A DNA stretch of 64,000 bases from Cohnella rhizosphaerae. Its GTDB lineage: Bacteria; Bacillota; Bacilli; Paenibacillales; Paenibacillaceae. Location: contig NZ_JAPDIA010000007.1 of the NCBI RefSeq assembly GCF_029525575.1, positions 186,001 through 250,000 of the forward strand, in the 5' to 3' direction. The translations under genes and the position numbers were made by a program. The notes beneath the pieces are model-generated. The model ran no database searches. It was given only the letters and a program-made list of their open reading frames with translations, and was not told where the DNA came from. This document shows positions 29,897-38,952 of the stretch, piece by piece (the stretch's first letter is position 1; every line of letters begins with the position of its first letter).

Positions 29897-30848
29897 ATGA
29901 ACAAGACCGAGCGCATGCTGGCCATCGTCATCGAGCTGCAGCGCAAAGGGGTGCTCCGGGCCGAGGATCTGGCCGGCCGGTTCGAGACGAGCGTCCGCAC
30001 GATTTATCGCGACATGCAAGCGATCAGCGAGATGGGCGTTCCGGTAACCGGCGCGCCGGGCATAGGCTACTCCCTGATGGCGGGCTACTTCCTTCCCCCC
30101 GGTCAGCTTCACGGCGGAGGAAGCGACGGCGCTGCTCGTCGGGGCGGACTTCGTCGAGATGAGGCTGGACGCGGCGTACGGCGCGAACGCCCGCAGCGCG
30201 CAAGAGAAGATCGAGGCTATTTTACCGGAGCGCGTACGCGAGGACACCGCCCGGCTGCGATCGGCGATCCGGCTGATGAACGATCGAACGGGGGGGGTGC
30301 GCGCGGAGAGGAAAAGGAAACGTTCGAGCGGCTGCGCCGGGCGATCGTGCAGAAGCGCAAGATTCGTTTCCGCTATTCCAAGCACCTGCCGGGACCGGAC
30401 GGCCATCGTCACAGCGAGCGGACCGCCGACCCTTACGGGCTCGTTTTTTCCCAAGGGGCGTGGGTGCTTGTCGCGTTCTGCGAGTTGAGGGGCGACGTTC
30501 GCCACTTTCGGCTGTCCCGCATGAATGAGCTTGTCGTCCTAGACGCGCCGTTCGAAGTCCTGCCCGGCTTTAACCTTCAGGACCGGCGGCCCGCGGACGA
30601 CCGCAACGTCATCGTGCGGATGCTGGTCGATCCGGCCGTCGCGGACCTCGTGCAGGGCGCGGACAACTTCTATATGGAATCGTTCGAGCCGGGGGGAGGA
30701 AGGTTGGCTGGCGACGTTCCGCGTCCGGCGGATCGAGGAGCTGCTTCAGTGGACGCTCGGCTGGGGCGCGGCGGTGCGCGTGCTGGAGCCTGCGTCGCTG
30801 CGGGACCGCATGCGCGCGGAAATCGAGAGCATGCGAAAAAGGTACTGA
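29897..30848 (+). CDS. WYL-domain regulator (YafY family), three frameshifts
   Basis: A regulator of about 316 residues. It begins MNKTERMLAIVIELQRKGVL with the HTH_11 helix LAGRFETSVRTIYRDMQAIS, followed by a spacer region and the WYL domain (AIVQKRKIRFRYSKH, PYGLVFSQGAWVLVAFCEL, RHFRLSRMNELVVL), ending ATFRVRRIEELLQWTLGW. Shifts occur at C6 30095-30100 (+1), G8 30290-30297 (two extra bases fit) and G6 30691-30696 (+1). It is followed by a DinB gene, a pairing often seen in Bacilli, and probably regulates it. Confidence 0.85.
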
Positions 30849-30862
30849 CACGCTTGTGTCAG
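30845..30862. promoter_or_regulatory. Inverted repeat at the WYL stop codon, upstream of dinB-like gene
   Basis: CTGACAC-4-GTGTCAG, a perfect 7-bp inverted repeat, overlaps the stop codon of the WYL gene and lies about 50 bases before the DinB start. It may be the WYL operator. Confidence 0.45.
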
Positions 30863-30912
30863 GAGCGATGTCGTATGCTGGAGCCAACTCAGACAAAGGA
30901 GTGGTTCCGGCC

Positions 30913-31509
30913 ATGAATACGAAGGAAACGCTGCGCCAATTCGAAGAGACGGTGAACGGCTATTTGCGGGAATTGGAGGGCTTCAGCCTCGAGCAGCTGC
31001 TATGGAAGCCGGCGGAGGATGAATGGTCGCTTGGCCAGATGCATATGCATCTGATCCGCTCGGCACAATTCATGCATCTGCGGAATGTCGGGCTGTGCCT
31101 GACGCCGAATGGCGCCCCGGCAGGGTCGCCAACGGGGAAGACCGAGCAGGGGGAGGCGATGTTCAGGACGGGCAGCTTCCCGCCGGAGCGCATTCAGGTT
31201 CCGCCATCGCCGCAGTACACGCCGCCGCAGCCGGAGAGCAAGGAACAGATCGTAGACGGGCTGCGCGAGACGGTGAGCCGGATGACCGGGATCGAGCCGA
31301 TGGTGGCGGCCGTTTTTGAACCGGTTGCCCGCGACGACTCGGAGCCGGGCAAGGACGCGGCATTCGAGCTGGCGCAAAATACGGTCGCTCACCCGCGGCT
31401 CGGCGGCTTGAATGCGCTCGAGTGGTTCCGGCTGGTCGAGATGCACTACCGCCACCATCTGCTGCAGAAAAAGCGGCTGGTCAACGCCTGGAGGCAAGCG
31501 AGGGCATGA
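30913..31509 (+). CDS. DinB-family protein
   Basis: An intact protein of about 198 residues with the DinB four-helix fold. The metal-ligand histidines are visible in GQMHMHLIRSAQF and in the C-terminal EMHYRHHLLQKKRL. DinB/YfiT-like proteins are metal-dependent hydrolases or thiol transferases; the substrate is unknown. AAAGGAG lies about 12 bases upstream of the ATG. Co-transcription with the WYL regulator is likely. Confidence 0.85.
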   Translation: MNTKETLRQFEETVNGYLRELEGFSLEQLLWKPAEDEWSLGQMHMHLIRSAQFMHLRNVGLCLTPNGAPAGSPTGKTEQGEAMFRTGSFPPERIQVPPSPQYTPPQPESKEQIVDGLRETVSRMTGIEPMVAAVFEPVARDDSEPGKDAAFELAQNTVAHPRLGGLNALEWFRLVEMHYRHHLLQKKRLVNAWRQARA

Positions 31510-31568
31510 GGTTGTGCAGGCCGCCGACGCCTCGAAGCGGGCTTCGAGTGGGTGCAGCGCGCCAGCGG

Positions 31569-32395
31569 TCAGATCCCGAACGTCCGATTGAGAATACGAT
31601 CGAACATTTTATCGGACAAGACCTTCCGCATGAATAATACGGGTCGCGCGTTGCCTGCCACATATCGTGTTTTTGGCTTTTTTTGCGCGGATCGCTTCGG
31701 CTACCAATCGCGCGATCCGATCGGGAGGATACACCCCGCTCGATTTTTCAAGCTTTTCGAAGGTGCGTACAAAAGCATCGGCGATCTTGCGGTATGCGGT
31801 GTTTCCCGACGTTTTTTGTACATGCTGCAGGACAACCTCGGACCATTCGCTTGCCGTAGCGCCCGGCTCAATAATAACGACGTCTATGCCGAACGGCTTG
31901 ACTTCCAGACGCAGACAATCGGAGAATCCCTCCAGCGCATGCTTGGCGGCATGGTACCAGGCGCCGAGCAGCGTATAAACCTTGCCGCCGGCGGACGAAG
32001 TATTGATGATCTTCCCCGATCCCTGCCGTCTCATCACGGGCAGAACCAATTGCGTCAGACGGCTCAATCCAAAAAAGGTTTACTTCGAATTGGCGCCTTG
32101 CTTCCTCCAGCGGCACGTCTTCGACCGATCCGTAGGCGCCATAGCCGGCATTGTTGAACAGGACGTCGATGCGGCCTTGCTCCTGCATAATTCGGTCGAC
32201 CCCTTGAACCATGGACATGTCGTCGGTGACATCCATCGCGATGATCCGCGCGCCTTGGGATTCGATGTCCTTCATCTGCTCGACGCGTCTGGCAGCGCCG
32301 TATACGATGAACCCTTCCCGTAAAAGCAGTTCCACGGTGGCTTTGCCGATGCCTGCCGATGCCCCTGTGACCAATACGACCTGCTGGTTTTTCAT
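31569..32395 (-). CDS. Short-chain dehydrogenase/reductase, two frameshifts
   Basis: An SDR of about 274 residues. TGASAGIGKATVELLLREG, FNNAGYGAYGSVEDVPLEEA, NTSSAGGKVYTLLGAWYHAA (YHAAK active site) and IEPGATASEW are all present. Correcting A6 on the plus strand at 32071-32076 joins VNLF to GLSRLTQLV. Correcting T7 at 31678-31684 gives the family-typical tail VLFMRKVLSDKMFDRIL and moves the stop to 31569. GGGAGGAG precedes the ATG. Divergent from a TetR gene across a strong palindrome, it is the likely target of that repressor. Confidence 0.88.
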
Positions 32396-32452
32396 GTGCG
32401 TGCTCCTCCCTTTATGAATCATCCGACTGGACGCAGCAAATGTAAGCCCCCT

Positions 32453-32484
32453 CATTAAGTAACGTGACGTCACGTTATTTAATG
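32453..32484. promoter_or_regulatory. Operator palindrome between SDR and TetR genes
   Basis: A perfect 18-bp palindrome (TAACGTGAC and its reverse complement, 32460-32477) extends with one mismatch pair to 32 bp. It is centred in the 160-bp divergent promoter region. Confidence 0.8.
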
Positions 32485-32555
32485 ATATTATAAGTCGCCG
32501 GTTAAGGTTGCGCAAGCGTTGTATGCTATACTTTTGGCGAAGGGGGGCACTATCG

Positions 32556-33222
32556 ATGGAGTTTGATCGCGTTAGAAATGACGAGCAACGAAAAATCAGA
32601 ATAGAGCAGATTAAAAATGCGGCGATCAAGCTGCTGGATACAGAGGAATTCCATAAAATCGACCTGGCCAAAATCGCGAACGAAACGACCTTTACGCGCG
32701 GGAATTTATATAAATATATCGCTTCGAAAGAAGAAATTTATCTTTGGGTCGCGCTCGATGAATTCGCGGATTGGCTTCATGATATCCGCCAGACCTTTGA
32801 CACGGAGAGAACGCGAGATATTCAAAATTTTTCGCGTCAGTGGGCACAAGTTTTGGATCGACATCCAAGGTTTTTAAAGCTTATTTCGATGCTTTTTACG
32901 ATGATTGAGCGGAACGTATCGCTCGAAAAGCTGGTAGATTTCAAAAAAGAAATACCTTCATATCATGTCCGGGGCCAATGACGTGCTTCAAATCGTTTTT
33001 CCCGCTTGGGACGATCGAACGATCGAAAAATTTTTCCAGCTGCAATCCTATTATGTGATCGGGCTGTTCCCCTATACATCTCCGGCACCGATCCAAAAAC
33101 AAGCGATGGCGCAAGCCGGCATCCCTTATGAGTCGTTTGACTTTGTTGACGATGTCTCCGAATTCGTGGCCTATACGGCCGAATATTTGAATACGAGGCT
33201 GAACGATGACGTAAACGACTAA
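32556..33222 (+). CDS. TetR-family repressor, one frameshift
   Basis: A repressor of about 221 residues. The helix-turn-helix is LAKIANETTFTRGNLYKYIASKEEIY. The frame shifts at A6 32943-32948; removing one A joins LVDFKKKYLHI to MSGANDVLQIVFPAWDD. An AGGGGGG stretch precedes the ATG at 32556. It probably represses the divergent SDR and itself through the palindrome at 32453-32484. Confidence 0.87.
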
Positions 33223-33324
33223 AAACAGAGGGTATCGCACGCAGAACCGCCGCATGGTAGCGGAAAAGGTATCAACGTCTCCCTGCGCGCTAGACAATAC
33301 AATGCCTGCAAAGCGGATCCTATG

Positions 33325-33358
33325 GAAAAACAGTCGGACCGGGTTACCGGCCCGACTG
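33325..33358 (-). terminator. Terminator of the nitroreductase gene
   Basis: The hairpin CAGTCGG / CCGACTG with an inner CCGG pairing is followed on the minus strand by TTTTT. It lies between the convergent TetR and nitroreductase genes. Confidence 0.8.
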
Positions 33359-33386
33359 CTGCCGTATCTGGAGACGCCGATTCGCA

Positions 33387-34026
33387 TCAGCGCCAAAAGG
33401 TAATGTCCTCGCCGGGCAAGCGCACGGATTCGTGCCCCGGTTCTTTTGCTTTTCCGATCGACAGAATCATGACCGGCACGTACCGTTCGTCGTCCAGACC
33501 GAATGCGCGAACGACCTGATCGCGTTCAAAGCCGCCTATCGGGTTCGTATCGTATCCATGCGCGCGGGCGACCAGCATAAGCTGCATGGCAAACAAGCTG
33601 GCATCGACTTTGGCGATCTCGATCTTTAATTCTCGCGGCAATTGGGGGGAACATGGTCATGATTTGTCCGACCTGCTTGTCACGTACGTCGCCGGGCATT
33701 TTCCCTGCTTCCACAGCAGCATTATAAATTTTTTCTACGTACAATTCACTCTGCGTATCCCCCAATATAATGAGCATCGCCGCAGAAGTATCGTTTTGTC
33801 GCGTATTAAACTGTACGAGAGGCCGAAGCGTGCGCTTCCCTTCAGCGGAATGAACGACGATCACCCGCCACGGCTGCATGTTCGCGGAGGAAGGCGCCAA
33901 GCTTGCTTCCTCGATGATCGCTTGCAACGCTTCCTTCGCAATTTTGACGTTCTCATCGTAAAGCTTCACGGACCGCCGCCCGGTCACGATGTCGGTAAAA
34001 TCGTTATTCTTGATTGGCTCCGGCAT
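33387..34026 (-). CDS. Nitroreductase-family flavoprotein, one frameshift
   Basis: An FMN-dependent oxidoreductase of about 212 residues (YodC/MhqN-like). It shows FTDIVTGRRSVKLYDENV, the FMN-binding EEASLAPSSANMQPWRVIVV, and ARAHGYDTNPIGGFERDQV. The frame shifts at G6 on the plus strand (33644-33649), joining TMFP to PRELKIEIAK. AAGGAGAG precedes the ATG at 34026. A MerR-type gene is divergent, so control by it is possible. Confidence 0.9.
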
Positions 34027-34056
34027 GTCGTCTCTCCTTCGATACAACCAGTTATT

Positions 34057-34085
34057 TTGACAATGGCGATGTCTCTGGTTATCCT
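34057..34085 (+). promoter_or_regulatory. Sigma-A-like promoter of the MerR gene
   Basis: TTGACA (34057-34062) and TATCCT (34080-34085) are separated by 17 bases, 72 bases upstream of the MerR ATG. Confidence 0.6.
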
Positions 34086-34157
34086 GTACGTGAGTATGAA
34101 CTATGAACCTTGGTTTATAGCAAGAGCCAATTTCGATAAGCCGGGAAGGGATTGGAT

Positions 34158-34520
34158 ATGAGAGCGAACGAGGTTTCCAGACGGACGGCGCTGCCCGTTT
34201 CCACGCTGCGATTTTACGAACGCAAGCAGTTGATCCCGGAGACGTTTATTTCAAGAGATGAAAATAACTATCGCGTTTACGATGAAGAAGTGGTTCAGTA
34301 TTTGCAGGACGTGAGGATGCTGCTTACGTTAGGTTTTACGATTGAGGAACTACTCGTGCTTGTAAGCGAAAGTTCCCCTGCAGCGAAAACAGCCCTGGTT
34401 AGGGACAAAATCACGTATATCCAAGAGCTGGAGGCAAAATTGGAAGCATCCAAAAACTTCTTGAACGATGTATTGGCGGGCAAGGCGAATTTTCAGACGC
34501 GATGCCGCGCCGCGCATTAA
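34158..34520 (+). CDS. MerR-family regulator
   Basis: An intact protein of about 120 residues. The winged helix is ANEVSRRTALPVSTLRFYERKQLI, then NNYRVYDEEVVQYLQDVRML, followed by a short coiled dimer helix and a C-terminal cysteine (TRCRAAH). The ATG at 34158 fits the GGGAAGG eight bases upstream. It ends seven bases from the convergent kinase gene. The target may be the divergent nitroreductase. Confidence 0.88.
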   Translation: MRANEVSRRTALPVSTLRFYERKQLIPETFISRDENNYRVYDEEVVQYLQDVRMLLTLGFTIEELLVLVSESSPAAKTALVRDKITYIQELEAKLEASKNFLNDVLAGKANFQTRCRAAH

Positions 34521-34527
34521 ACGCGTA

Positions 34528-37500
34528 TCATCGATGCTGCTGGGGAATGGAAAACGTGACGGAGGTGCCTTCGGACAGGCTGCTCTCGATCCATAGCGTC
34601 TCGTTGTACAGATGCATGAGGCGCTTTCGGATATTTTCCAGACCGACATTCGCCCCTCGGCCGTCAACGCCGGACGTGCTTTTGGCAGCAAAACCTACGC
34701 CGTCGTCCCGTACGTTCACGTGCAGCCGGCCGTCGCGAAGGTGGACGGAGATCCGGACGGTCCCGCCTTCCTCTCTGCGCATGACGCCGTGATGGATGGC
34801 GTTCTCGACGATCGGCTGAAGCATAAGGGAAGGCATCCTGCAGGCGCCGGCTTCCGGATCGATATCGTACGCCACCTTAAGCTCGCTGCCGAATCGCGCG
34901 AGTTCGATATCCACGTAAGCCCTGATCAAAGTCAGCTCCTGACGGACCTCGGACAGCTCCGTTTCGCCTCTGAAGTCGAAGCTGTAGCGCAGGTAAGCGC
35001 TGAAGTTCTGGAGCACCGTACGAGATTTGGCGTGATCCGTATGACTTAACGACAGAATGGTATTGAGCGTATTAAACAAAAAGTGCGGCTTGATCTGCGC
35101 TTGCAGGAAAGCCAGTTCCTTCTGCACGACCTGTCCCATGGCTTGCTTAAGCGCGATGAGCGTCCTGACGCGGGTACGCAGCTCCGACATATCGTAGGGC
35201 TTCAGCAGAAAATCATTGGCTCCGGCTTCAAAGCCGTATGCCATGCCTTCCCGGCTTGAACCCGCGGTAACGAGCAGCACGGGCAATTCGGGCAAGGCGT
35301 AGCGTTCTCTGATCCGTTTGCACAGCTCGTAACCGGTCATTCCCGGCATCATGATGTCCAAAATGCACAAATCGTAAGGCTGCTCGTCGATTCGGCGCAG
35401 CGCCTCTTCTCCGCTTCCCACTGCCGTCACCGTGTAACCGTCCAGCGCAAGGACGTTCAGCAGCGTGCGCAGGTTGCTGTAGTCGTCGTCCACGATCAGC
35501 ACGTTCGTCGGGCCGTGGCCTTCCGTAGCGGAGAATTCATCCGACGCCATCGATGGTTCGGCCTGCACGGCCGGCGCCGCTTCGGCCCCCATCGGGGCCG
35601 CCGGCAGCGTGAGCACCATTTGCGTGCCGCCGGTCGAAGAAGCCGCAGCGATCGTACCGCCCTGCAGCTCGGCCAGCTGCCGCGCGATAAACAAGCCGAG
35701 ACCGACGCCGCCGGAGAGCTGGGTGTTCGTGCCGGCCGCCTGTTCGTAGGACATAAAAACGGATTCCAGCCGATCCGGCGGAATGCCTCTGCCGGTATCG
35801 GATACCGTAATCTTGACGCTGCCGGCCGCGGCGCTCGCAGTGACGGTGACGCTGCCCCGTTCCGTATACTTGACGGCATTGTCGATCAGATTGCGGATGA
35901 TCTGATACAGCCTGTTTTCATCCGCCAGCACGAAAAATTCGGCGGGCGCAATCCGATTGTCGAGCAGCAGCGGCTTGCTTTTGATGGCATAACCGTATAG
36001 GCCGATGACCGCCCCGACGACCGCGGACAGATCTACCGGGGCGATATGAAGGACGAGATCGCGATGCTTCATGCGCGAGTAGTCCAGAATGTCGTTGACC
36101 AATATCGTAAGCCGCCGGCCGATGTCCCTGACCAGCTGCAGATCTTCGGACTGCTCGCGGCCGAGCGGCCCCCGCGCGCCTTCGATCAGGGATTGCGAGA
36201 TATTGATGATGCCGTTGAGCGGCGATTTGAATTCATGCGAAGTGTTGGCCAAAAATTCGTCCTTCAGCTTGTCCGCCGCCGACAGCTTGTCCGTTAAGCG
36301 CCTGACTTGGTTGTAGTCGTTCGTAAATTGCAGCGACATGTACAGCGCCTGGGAGATGACCAGAATCGGCTGGGCGATGGGCAGGAAAAAGTGGCCGTCG
36401 AGCTGCCAGAGCGTGTTGAGCGCGGAAGTGAACATCATGATAAAGCAGCTCATGGCGGAGAGCGTCAGATAGACGGCGCCGGGCCTGCGCTTGAGCGAAG
36501 CCTTGTACATATAATAGCCGTTCAGTCCCATGACGAAGGCGGACATCGGCAGGATCGAATAAATATAAGGCGCGTAGTACGTGGCTTTGGTGAAGATCAC
36601 GAGCGCCGCGCACGCCGCCAGTACGACTTCCAGCACCCGCAGCGCCTTGCGGGAGAATACGCCGGGCAGCAGATAGTAGGTGAATCTGGAGAAGAAAAAC
36701 AATACGCCGAGCGCGGACAAGTTTTCAATCCACAGTTGCGGCATGACATCGAGCGAGGGCAGCAGCTTCATGAGAAGGCGCTCCGAATGCGTCATCTGAT
36801 AGATACCGCCGGAGAAGCTGACGAAGGCGAAGTAGATAAGCTCCTTGCTATTGTTGCGCTGGAAGTACAAGACGAAGAAGTAGAGTCCGATAAATAGAAA
36901 CCCCGAGGAGACGATACCGTCCAACAGGACGTTGTACTCGCTTAGATGGGCGATCACGTCCTGCCTGCCAAGCGTAATCGTCTGCACCATGCCCGAGTTG
37001 AAGCTCTTGAAGCTCGCGACCTGAACGACGATATCGAGCTCGCTGCTCCCTCGCAGTTGAAAGTACCCTGCGTAAGGGGTGTTGCGATGGATGATCGCCG
37101 AAGCTGTCGCGGCCGGGGATCCGCTGTGCCCGATCTCGTCGCCGTTGACGAATATCCGGTTGGATGCCCGGATATTGGACGTCTTGAGCGCTAGCGTGCC
37201 CTGATTGCAGGATAGCTTGGCTTGAAGGCGGTAGGTGGCATAACCGTTGATCGGCAGCTCGACGTCCCCGACGCGCTGGCCGTTCCAGTGCCCCGGCACG
37301 TTCATATAGGTCTGTGGCTGTATGGCGCCTGCCTCCAGATCGGAGGGCGTTAAGAGCCTGGACCAATAAAACGCCCATTCTCCGTTAAGCGGAACGGTAA
37401 CGTCCGAGGCGCAGTCCCATTCCCGGAGATCGATGATGCCGGCCGCGGCGACCGGTCTGTAGGCGTGTTGATGCTGATAGATGGGAACAAAAAAAGGTGG

Positions 37501-37576
37501 CGGCGTAGACGAGCGCGGAAATGATAAAAACGAGACGCGGCTTATTTTCAAGCCATGCGCGCAAGTTGAGTTTAAT
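34528..37576 (-). CDS. Hybrid sensor histidine kinase, 7TMR-DISM type with two kinase cores, one frameshift
   Basis: About 1016 residues. Order: an N-terminal membrane helix (LVFIISALVYAATFFVPIY); an extracellular 7TMR-DISM beta domain (LNGEWAFYWSRLL, GYATYRLQAKL); seven membrane helices; a HisKA box LANTSHEFKSPLNGIINISQ; a HATPase (DNAVKYTERG, GLGLFIARQLAELQGG); a receiver domain (VLIVDDDYSNLR, LCILDIMMPGMTGYE); and a second LytS-type kinase core (QAQIKPHFLFNTLNTI, then QPIVENAIHHG). The frame shifts at A7 on the plus strand, 37489-37495. GGGAGG is correctly spaced only for a non-canonical ATT (37574-37576); the next legal start is a TTG at 37562-37564. It lies directly behind a response regulator. 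Confidence 0.88.
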
Positions 37577-37606
37577 GATCGGCGCCCTCCCGGCTGGCGA
37601 AAAGTT

Positions 37607-38780
37607 TTAGCCGGAGGCTTTCCCGGCATTTAAAACGCGCTCGTACAATTGCTTGACGCCATCGCCAGGCTGCAGACCGAACTCTTGTTCAAGAATATCG
37701 GAGAGTCGATGATAATGCTGGATGAACCCGGTGCGGTCGCCGCGCCTCTCCAGCAAGCCCAGCATCAGTTCATGGAAGCCTTCGTCGAGCGGATAGCGCC
37801 GGAGCAGTTCAACCAGCTTGCGCTCCGCCCCGTCCTCGTCGCCTTGCTTCAAGAGATAGCGGCAGTATTGGCGGGAGCGATCGAGATACAGCACGAGCAG
37901 ACGCTCGCGTTTGTCGATGCACCAGGTCGCGTCCATATCTCCGTAAAGCTCTCCCGCATACAAAGCGAGCATGCGCTCGAACGGCTGGGCGTTGTCCCTG
38001 TCCACCTTCAAGCAGGTCGTAAAAAAAGGCTTCGAACCGCTTAAAGTCCGCAGGCTCTCCCGACCACGACAAACGATACTTGCCGGAGGCGAACAGCAGG
38101 TCGGCGCGCAGCCCCGAAGCCTTCAAAGCTTTGCGCGACTGATATACGGTGGTATGGAGCATCGTCAGCGCCTTGTCGACGTCCAGGTCGGGCCAGAGCT
38201 GCTCGATAATCTCCCATTTGGACATCGGCTGGTCGCCGTAAAGCGCCAGAAAGGCGATGAGCTCTTCGCATTTGGCCGTTCGCCACTTGATCGGAGCCGA
38301 ATCCCGCGACTCGATCTTGAAGCCGCCGAACCCTTTAACGACGGTATATTCGTCCTGGGGCGCCGGACCGGGCTTTTCCCCTACGGGATTGATATGAAGG
38401 CGAGGATGAGCTCGGGATATACGTCGCAGCACGCGGTCTACCGTCTGCCTGACGCTCTCTTCGTCCGCGGGCTTGAGCAAGTAATGGATCGCATTCAGGC
38501 GAAACGCCTCGACGGCATAATGTCCGTAGCCCGTGACGAAGACGATGTCGGCTTCAAGATCGGGATAACGCGCGAACAGCCGCTCGGCCAGCTCCAGGCC
38601 GCTCATGCTCGGCATATGGACATCGAGATATATGGCGTCCGGCGCCAGCTCGCCAAGCCGCTCCAGCGCTTCGGAAGGACGCCGGAAAGCGGCGACGACT
38701 TCCGTTCGCCCGTCCGAGGCGAGCAATATTTTGAGCAGGTCGATCGCAGGCTGCTCGTCGTCTATAATTATCGCTCTCAT
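37607..38780 (-). CDS. Response regulator with winged helix and BTAD domain, one frameshift
   Basis: About 390 residues. A receiver domain (IIIDDEQPAIDLLKI, phospho-acceptor Asp ~53 in AIYLDVHMPSMSG) is joined to an OmpR/SARP-like winged helix (WRTAKCEELIAFLALYGDQP, TTVYQSRKALKASGL) and a C-terminal bacterial transcriptional activation domain (YAGELYGDMDATWCIDKRERL, ELLRRYPLDEGFHELML). The frame shifts at A7 38021-38027, joining FEAFF to TTCLKVDRDNAQPF. It probably receives phosphate from the kinase at 34528 and is divergent from the SLH gene at 38953, a possible target. Confidence 0.88.
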
Positions 38781-38899
38781 TCGGTGAAAGCCCCATTCGT
38801 CGAGAAAATCAATACCTCCTTTTTACCACATCCGTTCTTTCTTTTCGACATCGAATCAAGAATTTCGTCGAATATTGTTCAGAGAATGTCCAGAATCGG

Positions 38900-38909
38900 T
38901 TGGTATAAT
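38900..38909 (+). promoter_or_regulatory. Extended -10 promoter of the SLH gene
   Basis: TTGGTATAAT carries the extended -10 form TGn-TATAAT, 44 bases upstream of the ATG at 38953. No good -35 is visible, which suggests activator dependence. Confidence 0.5.
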
Positions 38910-38952
38910 TTGAGAAGCGACGATAGATTCAACAGGAGGTTCCACCATTCAA

